From the NCBI RefSeq assembly GCF_001651875.1, contig NZ_LNQB01000073.1, positions 558,001 to 622,000 of the forward strand: DNA of 64,000 nucleotides, in the 5' to 3' direction. Source of the DNA: Sinorhizobium saheli. Lineage in GTDB: Bacteria; Pseudomonadota; Alphaproteobacteria; Rhizobiales; Rhizobiaceae. How positions within the stretch are numbered: position 1 is the stretch's first letter; every line of letters starts with the position of its first letter. The position numbers were made by a program, and so were the translations under genes. Below the pieces are notes generated by a model that worked only from the letters and a program-made list of their open reading frames with translations, searched no databases and was not told the DNA's origin. Positions 46,183-54,797 of the stretch are shown here, piece after piece.

Positions 46183-46437
46183 ATGGGTATCGAAAGCATT
46201 CTGGTTTTGCTGATCGTCGGCGCCGTTGCCGGCTGGCTCGCCGGCCTGATCGTCAGCGGCTTCGGATTCGGGCTGATCGGCAACATCGTCGTCGGCATCA
46301 TCGGCGCCCTGATCGCCGGCTATATCTTTCCCGCGATCGGCATCACCCTCGGCAACGGCATCATGGCGTCAATCTTTCACGCGACGATCGGCGCCGTGAT
46401 CCTTCTGGCGCTCATCCGTATCATCAAACAGGCCTGA
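46183..46437 (+). CDS. GlsB/YeaQ/YmgE-family small membrane protein
   Basis: 84 residues, almost entirely hydrophobic, with three membrane helices and glycine-rich packing motifs (AGWLAGLIVSGFGFGLIGNI, VVGIIGALIAGYIFPAIGIT). This is the transglycosylase-associated/YeaQ family, often stress-induced; the molecular role is unknown. AAAGGAACATC gives a good ribosome binding site. It stands alone between repeats. Confidence 0.88.
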   Translation: MGIESILVLLIVGAVAGWLAGLIVSGFGFGLIGNIVVGIIGALIAGYIFPAIGITLGNGIMASIFHATIGAVILLALIRIIKQA

Positions 46438-46585
46438 AATGGCGCTGCTCCCGATGAGGATTCGCCTATCATCGGAACCGGTTTGAGGACAAAATCATTG
46501 AGCGGCTAAACCGCTGCGGCGCCTTTTCGCCCGCCCCTTGGGGCGCGGTCGGGGAAGCCCACGCAATGACGAAGCGGAGGAGAAG

Positions 46586-46774
46586 ATGACCGAGTTCTAT
46601 GCCGAGAAGATCGAAACGGCGCTGCAGACCTATATCAGCGATCACCCCGGCCCGCTGACGCGCGAGCAGGCGATCTCGGCGATCCTCGAAAACTGGTTCG
46701 CGAGCCATGGCTACCTGCCGCCGCAGCAGGAGGGTCGGCGCCCCGAAGACCTTGACGCCTCCAACGACGACTGA
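46586..46774 (+). CDS. Small conserved-type hypothetical protein
   Basis: 62 residues from ATG at 46586 behind GGAGGAGAAG (an upstream in-frame ATG would add 16 residues and lacks a site). Hydrophilic and helical: AEKIETALQTYISDHPGPLT, REQAISAILENWFASHGYLP, then an acidic tail. Ribosome binding site and codon use support a real gene. I do not recognise the family, although the middle resembles ribbon-helix-helix-like small proteins of rhizobia. Confidence 0.7.
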   Translation: MTEFYAEKIETALQTYISDHPGPLTREQAISAILENWFASHGYLPPQQEGRRPEDLDASNDD

Positions 46775-46803
46775 GACATTCGCTTCCCTTCACACTTCCC
46801 TAT

Positions 46804-46906
46804 TGCATGTCTCCTTGAATCGACATCGATTTAAGGACAAAGACAGGCAGCAGATCAGAGTGCTACAGCGGCCTTTGCGCGCCTGATAAGACGCGCGGCG
46901 CTGCAG
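46804..46906 (+). repeat. Dispersed intergenic repeat family B, copy 3
   Basis: tgcatgtctccttgaatcg ... agtgctacagcggcctttgcgcg ... aagacgcgcggcgctgcag. It aligns nearly end to end with the copy at 55261. Confidence 0.65.
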
Positions 46907-46968
46907 AGACAGCCGAAGCGGCGTTCCGTCGACGCCTCGTTTTCGTTCAAGAGCAAAGATCGCCCGAA

Positions 46969-47430
46969 ATGAGTCTTGCCTCCGTCAAACAGTTCTTTTC
47001 CCGGCACGCGCCCGATATCGACGTCATCGAACTCGAACAGAGCACCGCCACGGTTGCGCTCGCGGCCGAGGGCCACGGCGTCGAACCGGCGCAGATCGCC
47101 AAGACGCTCGCGCTTCGCGTCGGCGACGACGTCATCCTGATCGTCACGCGCGGCGACGCGCGCCTCGACAACAAGAAATACAAGGCGCGCTTCGGCACCA
47201 AGGCTCGCATGCTCGACCTCGACGAGGTCGAGGAGGAGACGGGCCATCCGGTCGGCGGCGTCTGCCCCTTCGGGCTGGCGAAGCCGCACAGCATCTATTG
47301 CGACGAATCCCTCAAGGCTTTCGACGTTGTCGTGCCCGCCGCCGGCGCGACCAACGCTGCGGTTCACATCAGCCCGAAGCGCATCGCCGAACTGACCGGC
47401 GCGGAATGGATCGACGTCTCGGCGCTGTGA
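46969..47430 (+). CDS. YbaK/EbsC-family aminoacyl-tRNA deacylase
   Basis: Editing-type deacylase fold of 153 residues that probably hydrolyses mischarged tRNA (Cys-tRNA-Pro in characterised YbaK). Motifs: AQIAKTLALRVGDDVILIVT, KYKARFGTKARMLDLDEVEE, and TGHPVGGVCPFGLAKPHSIY with the conserved GGVCPFG loop. Start ATG at 46969. Substrate is inferred from the family; this subgroup (with KARMLD) is a YbaK relative rather than a strict orthologue. Confidence 0.88.
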   Translation: MSLASVKQFFSRHAPDIDVIELEQSTATVALAAEGHGVEPAQIAKTLALRVGDDVILIVTRGDARLDNKKYKARFGTKARMLDLDEVEEETGHPVGGVCPFGLAKPHSIYCDESLKAFDVVVPAAGATNAAVHISPKRIAELTGAEWIDVSAL

Positions 47431-47436
47431 TTGCGT

Positions 47437-47500
47437 GCTGTTTGTTTCGGCCGCATTTGTGCAACGTCAGGTGATTCAACCTGAGTGCAACGAGCCTTAG
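47437..47500 (-). repeat. Dispersed intergenic repeat family A, partial copy
   Basis: gtttcggccgcatttgtgca, acgtcaggtgattcaacctg, agtgcaacgagccttagaga: reverse orientation, truncated, with a diverged palindrome. It lies just after the YbaK gene and before the small gene at 47497. Confidence 0.5.
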
Positions 47501-47583
47501 AGAACGGCGACGAGGAACATCACGGAGCCGAGCGAAAGTGCGGCAATGATGCTCATCAACACTTTCATCATGTGATTCGTCAT
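47497..47583 (-). CDS. Possible 28-residue membrane peptide
   Basis: Frame starting MTNHMMKVLMSIIAALSLGS and ending VMFLVAVL, one hydrophobic helix preceded by a short polar head. GAGGCGAGG lies 7 bp upstream; an alternative ATG at 47590-47592 adds MYA. Such tiny membrane peptides are common in rhizobia, but I cannot assign a family. Confidence 0.45.
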   Translation of the reverse strand: MTNHMMKVLMSIIAALSLGSVMFLVAVL

Positions 47584-47619
47584 TGCGTACATCCTCGCCT
47601 CAACTCCCCAGGAAGACGA

Positions 47620-47661
47620 ATGCGGCTTGCGCGCCTTGATAAGACGCGCGCGGCGCCGTAG
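47620..47661 (+). repeat. Dispersed intergenic repeat family B, partial copy
   Basis: tgcggcttgcgcgccttgat and aagacgcgcgcggcgccgta match the GC hairpin half of family B (compare 46876-46906). It overlaps the upstream leader of the small gene at 47497. Confidence 0.45.
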
Positions 47662-47872
47662 AGCCCCATCGAACGCCGACAATTTTGTGACAAATTGCTT
47701 AAGAAAACATCGTGCCTATTGGGAGTAGCCCGACGGCGCAACGCCGTCCCTCCAACGCGCATCGTGGGGCGGCGCCTGGACGATAGGAGGCTTCAAGGCT
47801 TTCCGGACAGCGAAAAACGGCGCCATGCATTCAGCCGCATGGCGCCGCGGATGGACGTGCCGCTCGCAATGT

Positions 47873-48187
47873 TTATCTGAGGATGCCGCCGGACTTCGAG
47901 CCGCTTTGCGACTGCCCGCCGCCCGGACCGCCATGCGACACGCCGCCGCCATGGAAGCTCCCGGGATTGGTCCCGTCCGGTCCGTTGCCGTATCCGTTAT
48001 TGCCCTTGATGTGGCCACCACCACCGCCGCCGCCTGACTTGGCGATCGCCTTCGAGTTGAGGCTCGTAGAAAGCAGCATCGTGACGGCCGGCGGCGTCAC
48101 CACCGCAAAGCGTCCGCAGCTTTTCAGGAATTCGCGTCGGTCTTCCTCGCTGCGCGACGGCAGTTCGCTCTGGCTTTCGGGTTTCAT
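47873..48187 (-). CDS. Glycine-rich small protein with twin-arginine-like leader
   Basis: 104 residues, start ATG at 48185-48187 behind GGGGAGGCGTT. Residues 16-49 form a Tat-like leader (DRREFLKSCGRFAVVTPPAV, then a hydrophobic stretch). Residues 51-104 are about half glycine, with seven consecutive glycines, then HIKGNNGYGNGPDGTNPGS and Gly/Ser/His repeats. There is no known fold. It lies downstream, on the same strand, of a PqqD/HprK-like kinase and a nucleotidyltransferase, and could be their substrate or a cell-surface product. That link is inference. Confidence 0.75.
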   Translation of the reverse strand: MKPESQSELPSRSEEDRREFLKSCGRFAVVTPPAVTMLLSTSLNSKAIAKSGGGGGGGHIKGNNGYGNGPDGTNPGSFHGGGVSHGGPGGGQSQSGSKSGGILR

Positions 48188-48488
48188 AACGCCTCCCCTT
48201 CGCGTCGGTAATCGTGGTGAACGATACAGTAATCGTCGACCGCTTGACAGTGATGCTGCTTGATTACTTCTCTTGATATCAGTACAACTATAATTCTTTG
48301 GGATTAATCATAAATACTTAATCCGCCCAATTTCCGCAATATTACAGTTGTTTAGCGCAAAAGGCAAAAATACAGGCGCTAATTTTATTTGATCGGCATT
48401 AGAGCGGGATGCGCTCACATGCGTTCGCGCCACCACGTATCTGTTTGTTTTTGCCGCATTTGTGCGACGTCAGATGAACTGCAAAATG
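48188..48488. other. AT-rich upstream region of the glycine-rich gene
   Basis: 301 bp. The part at 48240-48400 is markedly AT-rich (cagtacaactataattcttt), suggesting a separate promoter for the glycine-rich gene. Family A repeat copy 3 (48401-48494) fills the rest and reaches into the stop codon of the upstream gene. Confidence 0.55.
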
Positions 48489-48494
48489 CTAGAG
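48401..48494 (-). repeat. Dispersed intergenic repeat family A, copy 3
   Basis: agagcgggatgcgctcacat, gcgttcgcgccaccacgtat, ... ttgccgcatttgtgcgacgt, cagatgaactgcaaaatgct: reverse complement of the copies at 34513 and 46054. Its end includes the TAG stop codon (48489-48491) of the nucleotidyltransferase gene. Confidence 0.65.
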
Positions 48495-49577
48495 CTTCCC
48501 CAACGGCTTCGGGCGGAAAATGCGCCATAACTCACGCAGTTTGCGCTTTGCTTCGAGCCGCCGCGAGGGATAGGGCTCGCCGCCGAAGCGATCCCAGGAG
48601 GCGTAATGGGCGATCTCGGTCAGAAGCGTGAAGAGCGTGAAAGGGACGGCGAGGCTGTCCCTTCCGATCTGCAGTCGTCGGCGTGCCAATTGGAGACGCG
48701 GCAGCCTGCCAAAGGATAGGTCGGATATCCGGTCGATGCCGAACAGCGCCTGCGCCGTCAGGATCTGCGTGTCGGCGGCATTTCTTTCGTAGCCCGGCGC
48801 GAAGAGCGATCTCAAGGCCTGCCAGTCGATGTCGCCGGCCCGGGCGAGCTTCGCCATGTCGAGGAGGTGACGCAGGTCGATCAGGCCGCGCCAATAGTCG
48901 CCGTCCTGGAACTGGTCGTGCAGGATCAGGAAGACGATCTGGGCGAAGGGCGAGGGTACGTGGACATATCCTCCGTCGAGCGCGATCCGCCGGCTGTTGC
49001 CGTAAAGCCATTCGATGTCGCTGAAGGAGGCCGGGCCTCTCGGGCGGCATTGCAGATCGATGCTGCCGGCATCCGTCGGGCGCTCCAATACGGTCGGCAG
49101 ATGGAACCTGGGGTTTCCCGGCCATGAGCCGCGGCCGGCGGTCAGCCGGACCTCATAACCGATGCCCTGAAGCGCCCCGATCGAAGCCTCCACGTCGGCC
49201 GGGCGGACGAGAATGTCGAGGTCGGTCAGGATCCGCGCCCCGACGTCGTCCCGCGGCTCGCCAAGCAAAATCGCAGCGCCCTTCATGACGAGCGGCTCGA
49301 TGCCGATGCGATTGAGGCAGGTCACCGCCTCCGTCGCCTGCGCCATCAGCCTTCTATTGCGCTCCGCATTCCTTTCGTGGATCACGGAAAGGTACTGACG
49401 CACATCGTCCGGCAGGTCGTTCGCGCCCGCGGATTTCCCCATCGCCACGGCGAGCGACGGAACCGTCAGGCTTTCATTCGCCAGGGCTATGACGTTGTCC
49501 CAGTCGACTCCGGCCGGAGGGCGGCCATCGAGACAGGCGGCAAGCGCAAGGAGGTTTGCGTAGCTATGGCGCTTCAT
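48489..49577 (-). CDS. Nucleotidyltransferase-family protein, HPr-rel-A type cluster
   Basis: 362 residues. The minimal nucleotidyltransferase core is visible: VMKGAAILLGEPRD (Lys99-Gly100) and the metal motif ILTDLDILVRPADVEAS (Asp119, Asp121). The rest is helical (LIDLRHLLDMAKLARAGDID). This is the NTP_transf_5-like type. The start overlaps the kinase stop by 14 bp, so the two are co-translated. The family recurs beside HprK-like kinases and PqqD-like proteins in systems of unknown function. Substrate unknown. Confidence 0.85.
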   Translation of the reverse strand: MKRHSYANLLALAACLDGRPPAGVDWDNVIALANESLTVPSLAVAMGKSAGANDLPDDVRQYLSVIHERNAERNRRLMAQATEAVTCLNRIGIEPLVMKGAAILLGEPRDDVGARILTDLDILVRPADVEASIGALQGIGYEVRLTAGRGSWPGNPRFHLPTVLERPTDAGSIDLQCRPRGPASFSDIEWLYGNSRRIALDGGYVHVPSPFAQIVFLILHDQFQDGDYWRGLIDLRHLLDMAKLARAGDIDWQALRSLFAPGYERNAADTQILTAQALFGIDRISDLSFGRLPRLQLARRRLQIGRDSLAVPFTLFTLLTEIAHYASWDRFGGEPYPSRRLEAKRKLRELWRIFRPKPLGKL

Positions 49578-50667
49578 GATGCCTGCTCAGCGTCTCCACG
49601 GCCTCGTCGAGCCGGGAATAGGACAACTCGACGGCGCGGGCGCCGCGGATGGCGCCGAGCAGGGTCTCGAACTGCGCCAGGCCGAGGCGCTGCGCCGGCG
49701 TGAAGGCGCCGGCGAAGAGTTCGGAAAGGACCCGCGCCGGCTCCGCCTCGCAAATGGCGACGGGGCCCGTCCTTCGGCGGCGAAGAAGCACGATCGTGCC
49801 GAGCGGCACCGCTTCGCCCGGCGCATAGGGGATCGACGCGATGTAGCGGACGCGCTTGCCGTCGAGGCGGCGATGGATCGGAGCGGCCCCGATCGTCTCG
49901 CGCATGCCGTCGACGAGATCCCACGAGCCGCGCTTGAGTGCCGGAGCGAAGGGCACGCCTTGCACCCGTCCGTCCGCACCGAGGAGCGCGATGTCATCGC
50001 CGCCGCAGGCAAAGCCCGCTTCGAGCAGCGCCAGCGTCAGCGTCGTCTTGCCCGCGCCAGGCGCGCCGCAGATCAGCAGGCCCTTCGCGTTCCGCACGAG
50101 AAGGGCCGCATGGAGCGCAATCTTCGCGCCGAGGCTTGCGAGCATGTCCTCCGTCAGCAGCGCCTTCAGCGCCGGCACCGCCTCGTCGGCCGCGACGATC
50201 ATGCCGCGGGAGCGGTTGCGGCTGATGCAGGCACGGTCGTCGAACCTCGCCAGCTGATAGGAAATCGAGGCTTCGAGCCCCGGCGACGCCTGATGCTCGA
50301 AAACCGGCAGGGAGAGATCGAGGAGGCGTCGGTCGTGATAGGCTATCGAGACCGCCGTTCCCGACAAATCGAGCACCTGGATGTGCAGCGGCTCTCCCTC
50401 CTCCTCGTCGAGCACGATGTCCACGAGACCCCGGCTCGACCAGGAAAGGAGATATTTCCGCACGACCGCCCGTGCCCGGGACCGGCCGGTGCCACGCGCC
50501 ACGAGGTCCGCCTCCAGTTGCCGGGCCGACGCCGGCTCGACAAGCACGCAGGTGAGATAGGCGGTGAGGTCGTCGACCTCAAATATCTGCTGCGACGATT
50601 CGACGAAAATCGTCTTGCGCTGCCCAAGCAGGAAAAATCGTGCCCCCTCCGAGACGCGGAACTTCAT
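49564..50667 (-). CDS. PqqD-like domain fused to HprK-related kinase
   Basis: 367 residues. Residues 1-85 (FVESSQQIFEVDDLTAYLTC, then EPASARQLEADLVARGTG) look like a PqqD-type peptide-binding winged-helix domain. Residues about 95-340 resemble HPr kinase, with P-loop CGAPGAGKTT (Gly201-Thr208) and CGGDDIALLG (Asp224-Asp225). It matches the HprK-related kinase A type seen with NTP_transf_5 proteins and short peptides. It is first in a two-gene unit, divergent in function from the true HPr kinase of rhizobia. Substrate unknown. Confidence 0.85.
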   Translation of the reverse strand: MKFRVSEGARFFLLGQRKTIFVESSQQIFEVDDLTAYLTCVLVEPASARQLEADLVARGTGRSRARAVVRKYLLSWSSRGLVDIVLDEEEGEPLHIQVLDLSGTAVSIAYHDRRLLDLSLPVFEHQASPGLEASISYQLARFDDRACISRNRSRGMIVAADEAVPALKALLTEDMLASLGAKIALHAALLVRNAKGLLICGAPGAGKTTLTLALLEAGFACGGDDIALLGADGRVQGVPFAPALKRGSWDLVDGMRETIGAAPIHRRLDGKRVRYIASIPYAPGEAVPLGTIVLLRRRRTGPVAICEAEPARVLSELFAGAFTPAQRLGLAQFETLLGAIRGARAVELSYSRLDEAVETLSRHHEAP

Positions 50668-50846
50668 CCCAAATCCCCTCGCCGCTCAACCCAAGCGAGC
50701 GGTTCCCGGACATGCCGGCATGCCTACCTATTTGTGATCGAAATTTCGGCTTCCCGCCAGCCCCGGTGCGGTCTAAACGGCAGGGAACTCAAGGGGATAA
50801 TGCGAAAGATATGTGGTTTGCGGGGGGGCTTAAGCAACTTTGAGTA

Positions 50847-50922
50847 TGGTGCCCGGAGGCGGATTCGAACCACCGACACGCGGATTTTCAATCCGCTGCT
50901 CTACCAACTGAGCTATCCGGGC
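50847..50922 (-). tRNA. tRNA-Phe (GAA)
   Basis: Full cloverleaf on the minus strand: acceptor GCCCGGA/TCCGGGC, D-loop AGCTCAGTTGGTAGAGC, anticodon loop with GAA flanked by TT and AA, T-arm GTTCGAATC, encoded CCA. 76 nt. Confidence 0.97.
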
Positions 50923-51185
50923 ATCCGCCTTGACGGCGCCGCTTCCTGGAGAAACCGTGGGGCTCGCTGTCGTTCGCCCCGGAAGCGAGCGGGGTTATAG
51001 CATCTTGTTCGGCGGTGTCCAGCACCAAACGACTCTTTTTTGAAGGAAATTGGCAGGCGGTGGGAAAAGCCGCGAAAAGCGAACGGATTCAGGAGGATCG
51101 GAGAGACACGGCGCATCGAATCGGAACCGAGGCAGGACGCCGGGGCGGAGGTCTCGTGCGGGAAGCGCGGTGATTGCCGGCGACC

Positions 51186-51395
51186 TTACCGGTCGTCCTC
51201 GTCGGCCTTCGACTCGTCGTCCGTGACGGGGATCGCGTAGGAGCCCGACAGCCAGCGATTGAGGTCGACGTTGCGGCAGCGCTCGGAACAGAAGGGGTAG
51301 TGCTCGCGCGCGGACGGGCGGCCGCATTCCGGGCAGGGGCGCGTCGCGCGCAGGGGCTCGACATTGGAACCCTTGTTTTTGCCTTGACCGCTCAC
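51186..51395 (-). CDS. yacG: DNA gyrase inhibitor/zinc-binding protein YacG
   Basis: 69 residues with the YacG zinc motif CPECGRPSAREHYPFCSERC, then RNVDLNRWLSGSYAIPV, as in the family that binds and inhibits GyrB. It starts 5 bp after the maf stop; the infA-maf-yacG order is usual in rhizobia. Confidence 0.93.
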   Translation of the reverse strand: MSGQGKNKGSNVEPLRATRPCPECGRPSAREHYPFCSERCRNVDLNRWLSGSYAIPVTDDESKADEDDR

Positions 51396-51400
51396 TTCCT

Positions 51401-52021
51401 TCAGCCTTCCAGCCAGCGATCGTGGACGTCATAGCCCTCGCCGACGAGGAGATTGACGGTTTCATGGAGCGGCAAGCCTACCACATTCGTATAGGAGCCG
51501 ACGAGCTTTACGACGAAACTTCCGGCAATGCCCTGGATCGCGTAGCCGCCGGCCTTGCCGCGCCATTGGCCCGAGGCGAGATAGCTTTCGATGTCGCGGC
51601 CGGAGAGGCGCTTGAAGCGCACCTTGGTGTCGATCACCTTCTGGCGAAGCGTCCGGTCGGGCGTGACGAGGCAAATCCCGGTATAGACGCGATGGCTGCG
51701 GCCCGACAAAAGATGCAGCGCGCTCGAGGCCTCGCTCACCAGGTCCGGCTTCGGCAGAATTCGGCGGCCGACGCAAACAACGGTGTCCGCGGCCAGGATG
51801 AAGCTGCCCTCCCAGGCCGGGTCGCCCTTGATCGCCGAAAGCGCCGCCCTCGCCTTCTCGGCGGAAAGCCTGCGCGCGAGCGAGCGCGGGTGCTCCGAGC
51901 GCTTCGGCGTTTCGTCGAGGTCCATCGGCAGAAGGCGCGCGGGCTCGATGCCGGCCTGGGCCAAGAGCTCGACGCGGCGCGGCGATCCGGACGCCAGTAT
52001 CAGTTTTTTGGTCACTGCCAT
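51401..52021 (-). CDS. maf: Maf-like nucleotide pyrophosphatase
   Basis: House-cleaning hydrolase of non-canonical nucleotides, 206 residues. Motifs: [19 protein letters not shown], the [20 protein letters not shown] block, ADTVVCVG and [20 protein letters not shown]. It sits between infA and yacG on the same strand. Confidence 0.95.
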   Translation of the reverse strand: MAVTKKLILASGSPRRVELLAQAGIEPARLLPMDLDETPKRSEHPRSLARRLSAEKARAALSAIKGDPAWEGSFILAADTVVCVGRRILPKPDLVSEASSALHLLSGRSHRVYTGICLVTPDRTLRQKVIDTKVRFKRLSGRDIESYLASGQWRGKAGGYAIQGIAGSFVVKLVGSYTNVVGLPLHETVNLLVGEGYDVHDRWLEG

Positions 52022-52123
52022 CGAAGCGCGCCGTCAATCCCGGAAATTATCGCTGCCTTTTTCTTCACGCATGTCGTCCGCCCTGAACGCTCGGCATTCC
52101 GGGGCGACATGCATTGCCGGGGC

Positions 52124-52342
52124 CTACTTGAAGCGGTAGGTGATGCGGCCCTTCGTCAGGTCGTAAGGGGTCATTTCGACGAGCACCTTGTCGCCGGCGA
52201 GGACGCGGATGCGGTTCTTGCGCATGCGGCCCGCCGTGTGGGCAATGATCTCGTGTTCGTTTTCAAGCTTCACGCGGAAGGTCGCGTTGGGAAGCAATTC
52301 GGTGACCACGCCTGGAAATTCGAGGACTTCTTCTTTCGCCAT
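52124..52342 (-). CDS. infA: Translation initiation factor IF-1
   Basis: 72 residues, S1/OB fold: [60 protein letters not shown]. Binds the ribosomal A site during initiation. Typical length and no anomalies. Confidence 0.98.
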   Translation of the reverse strand: MAKEEVLEFPGVVTELLPNATFRVKLENEHEIIAHTAGRMRKNRIRVLAGDKVLVEMTPYDLTKGRITYRFK

Positions 52343-52508
52343 GCAGGATTGTTCTTTCTCGTGTTCGTACCGGATGCCTCACGCATCCTCAAAAGTTGCC
52401 GGAAACTACACAATCGCCGCGGCTTTGTGAACCGCCTTGATTCCGCTTTTTCCGCGAATTCAACCCGAGCGGCGATCTACGCAGCGCGGGACCGCGCCGT
52501 GCCTGCGG

Positions 52509-52976
52509 TCAGGCGCCCTTCCGCTGCTCCTTTGCGACGAGCCGGCTGGCAATCAGCGTCGCCAGGTGGTCCCTGACTGCCCGATAGGCCGCGACGATCT
52601 GCTCGCGCGTCCCGGTCGCGACCGTCGGGTCGGGTGTCGGCCAATATACCACGTCGACGGCCATCGACCGGGTCAATTCAAGCGCCTTGTGGTGCGCCTC
52701 CGGCGCGAGCGTGACGATGACGTCGAAATAGTCGTCCTCGAGCTCCTCGAGCGTGCGCGGCTGATGCCGGCCGATCGACAGCCCGATCTCCTCCAGCACC
52801 ACGTCGACGAAGGGGTCGCGCTCGCCCTGGCGGACGCCCGCGGAGGCGACATAGGTCCCCTTCGGCAGCGCGGCTCTCGCAAGCGCCTCCGCCATCGGCG
52901 AACGGATCGCATTCATGCCGCACATGAAGAGGACCGAGCGCGGCGAATTCGGATATGGCGCGGCGGTTCCGGTCAT
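52509..52976 (-). CDS. Low-molecular-weight phosphatase (ArsC/PTP-like)
   Basis: 155 residues from ATG at 52974-52976 (MTGTAAPYPNSPRSVLFMCG) behind GGAGCGGAG. The CX5R loop is CGMNAIRSPMAEALAR; the distal acid block is YWPTPDPTVATGTREQI. Cytosolic LMW protein phosphatase type; substrate unknown. It sits in the conserved hisD-UPF0262-phosphatase-infA run. Confidence 0.93.
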   Translation of the reverse strand: MTGTAAPYPNSPRSVLFMCGMNAIRSPMAEALARAALPKGTYVASAGVRQGERDPFVDVVLEEIGLSIGRHQPRTLEELEDDYFDVIVTLAPEAHHKALELTRSMAVDVVYWPTPDPTVATGTREQIVAAYRAVRDHLATLIASRLVAKEQRKGA

Positions 52977-52986
52977 CTCCGCTCCG

Positions 52987-53463
52987 TCACCCTCGCCAGT
53001 ACAAGACACAGACGAGCGTGAAGAGCCGCCGCGCCGTATCGAAATCCAGCCTGATCTTGCCGGACAGCCGATCCATCAGCGTCTGCGAGCCTTCGTTGTG
53101 AATGCCGCGGCGCCCCATGTCGATCGCCTCGATCTGGCTCGGCGTCGCCGACCGGATCGCCTCGTAATAGCTTTCGCAGATCATGAAATAGTCCTTCACG
53201 ATCCGGCGGAAGGGCGTCAGCGACAGGATATGCGTGGCGACGTCGGCGCCGCCGTCGGTCGAAATCGCAAAGACGAGTTTCGAATCCACCAGCGACAGCT
53301 TGAGCCGATAAGGTCCGCCCGGATGCCCGAGGGGTTCGAACAGGTTCTCCTCGAGCAGGTCGAAGATCGCAACCGCGCGCTCGTGCTCCACGTCCGGCGT
53401 CGAGCGGCCGATCGTCTCGTCCAGGACGACATCGCAGAGGCGCAGGTTGCGGTCTGCCTTCAT
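52987..53463 (-). CDS. UPF0262 family protein
   Basis: 158 residues of the alphaproteobacterial UPF0262 family: [40 protein letters not shown], and [20 protein letters not shown]. Function unknown. It overlaps the hisD stop by 4 bp and is 10 bp from the phosphatase, so co-translation is likely. Confidence 0.95.
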   Translation of the reverse strand: MKADRNLRLCDVVLDETIGRSTPDVEHERAVAIFDLLEENLFEPLGHPGGPYRLKLSLVDSKLVFAISTDGGADVATHILSLTPFRRIVKDYFMICESYYEAIRSATPSQIEAIDMGRRGIHNEGSQTLMDRLSGKIRLDFDTARRLFTLVCVLYWRG

Positions 53464-54764
53464 CCCTCGCCCCCGAGATTGAGGCGAATGGCGACGGAAC
53501 GGGCATGCGCCTCGAGCCCTTCCGATTGCGCCAGCGCGATCGCCGCGGGGCCGAGCGCGCGCAGCTGGTCGGAGCCGAGTCTCAGGATCGAGGTTCGCTT
53601 CATGTAGTCGAGCACGCCGAGGCCGGAGGAGAAGCGGGCCGAGCGCGCCGTCGGCAGCACGTGGTTGGAGCCGCCGACATAATCGCCGATGACCTCGGGC
53701 GTGTGGCGGCCGATGAAGATCGCGCCGGCATTGCGGACCTTCGGCACCATCGCGTCCGGATCGGCGATCGCGAGCTCGAGATGCTCGGGCGCGACGCGGT
53801 TGGCGAGCGGCACCGCCTTGTCGAGATCCGGCACCAGGATGATGGCGCCGAAATCGCGCCAGCTCGCTGCCGCCGTCTCGGCCCGCGGCAGGGTCTTCAG
53901 CTGCCGCTCGACAGCCTTCTCGACCGCATCGCCGAAGGCGGCGTCGTCGGTGATCAGGATGGCCTGGGCGCCGGCATCGTGTTCGGCCTGCGCCAGAAGA
54001 TCGGCGGCGATCCAGTCGGGATCGTTGTCGCCGTCGGCGATGACCAGCACCTCCGAGGGGCCGGCGATCATGTCGATGCCGACGGTGCCGAACACCTGCC
54101 GCTTGGCGGCCGCGACATAGGCATTGCCCGGGCCGACGATCTTTGCCACCGGGGCGATCGTCTCGGTGCCGTAGGCAAGCGCGGCCACCGCCTGAGCGCC
54201 GCCGATGCGATAGATCTCCTCGACGCCGGCGAGCCGCGCCGCGGCGAGCACGGCCGGATTGATAGCACCGTTGCTTGCCGGCACGACCATGACGATGCGG
54301 GGCACGCCGGCGACCTTGGCCGGCAGCGCGTTCATGAGGACCGAGCTCGGATAGCTTGCCGTGCCGCCCGGCACGTAGAGGCCGACCGCATCGATCGGCG
54401 TCCAGCGCGAGCCGAGGCCGACGCCCATCGCGTCTTCATAGAGATCGTCCTTCGGCAATTGCCGCCGGTGATGGGCCTCGATGCGGATGGCCGCGACCTT
54501 GAGCGCGCCGAGCACTTCCGGCGCCACCGCCTGGATCGCCTGGTCGATCTCGGCCGGGGTGACCGCCATGCCGGTCGTATTGAAGTCGATCCGGTCGAAG
54601 CGCGCGGAATAATCGGCGAGCGCCGCGTCGCCGCGCGCGCGGACATCGTCGATGATCGCGCGGACGGCGGCGTTGACGTCTTCGGAAACTTCCCGCTTGG
54701 TTGTCAGGAACGCGGCGAATTCGCGTTCGAAGCTCGTGTCGAGATAGTTCAGCCTGATTGCCAA
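53460..54764 (-). CDS. hisD: Histidinol dehydrogenase HisD
   Basis: Last two steps of histidine synthesis (histidinol to histidine, NAD-dependent). 434 residues. [20 protein letters not shown], the zinc-site region [17 protein letters not shown], and the catalytic Glu-His in [13 protein letters not shown] are present. It is 33 bp after the DUF2948 gene and overlaps UPF0262. Confidence 0.97.
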   Translation of the reverse strand: MAIRLNYLDTSFEREFAAFLTTKREVSEDVNAAVRAIIDDVRARGDAALADYSARFDRIDFNTTGMAVTPAEIDQAIQAVAPEVLGALKVAAIRIEAHHRRQLPKDDLYEDAMGVGLGSRWTPIDAVGLYVPGGTASYPSSVLMNALPAKVAGVPRIVMVVPASNGAINPAVLAAARLAGVEEIYRIGGAQAVAALAYGTETIAPVAKIVGPGNAYVAAAKRQVFGTVGIDMIAGPSEVLVIADGDNDPDWIAADLLAQAEHDAGAQAILITDDAAFGDAVEKAVERQLKTLPRAETAAASWRDFGAIILVPDLDKAVPLANRVAPEHLELAIADPDAMVPKVRNAGAIFIGRHTPEVIGDYVGGSNHVLPTARSARFSSGLGVLDYMKRTSILRLGSDQLRALGPAAIALAQSEGLEAHARSVAIRLNLGGEG

Positions 54765-54797
54765 TGCGATGATCCTCTGGTGGTGGCCGGCGGGTGC

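Noticed and set aside
47880-48260. Plus-strand proline-rich frame opposite the glycine-rich gene
   Set aside because: It is the antisense of a glycine-rich code (CCN opposite GGN) with no ribosome binding site.
49564-50667. True HPr kinase (HprK of the PTS)
   Set aside because: The N-terminal PqqD-like domain, the partner nucleotidyltransferase and the absence of any PTS gene nearby make it a different subfamily.
51422-52576. A 384-residue plus-strand frame opposite maf and infA
   Set aside because: It is antisense to well-supported genes; the high GC content produces long stop-free antisense frames all over the window.
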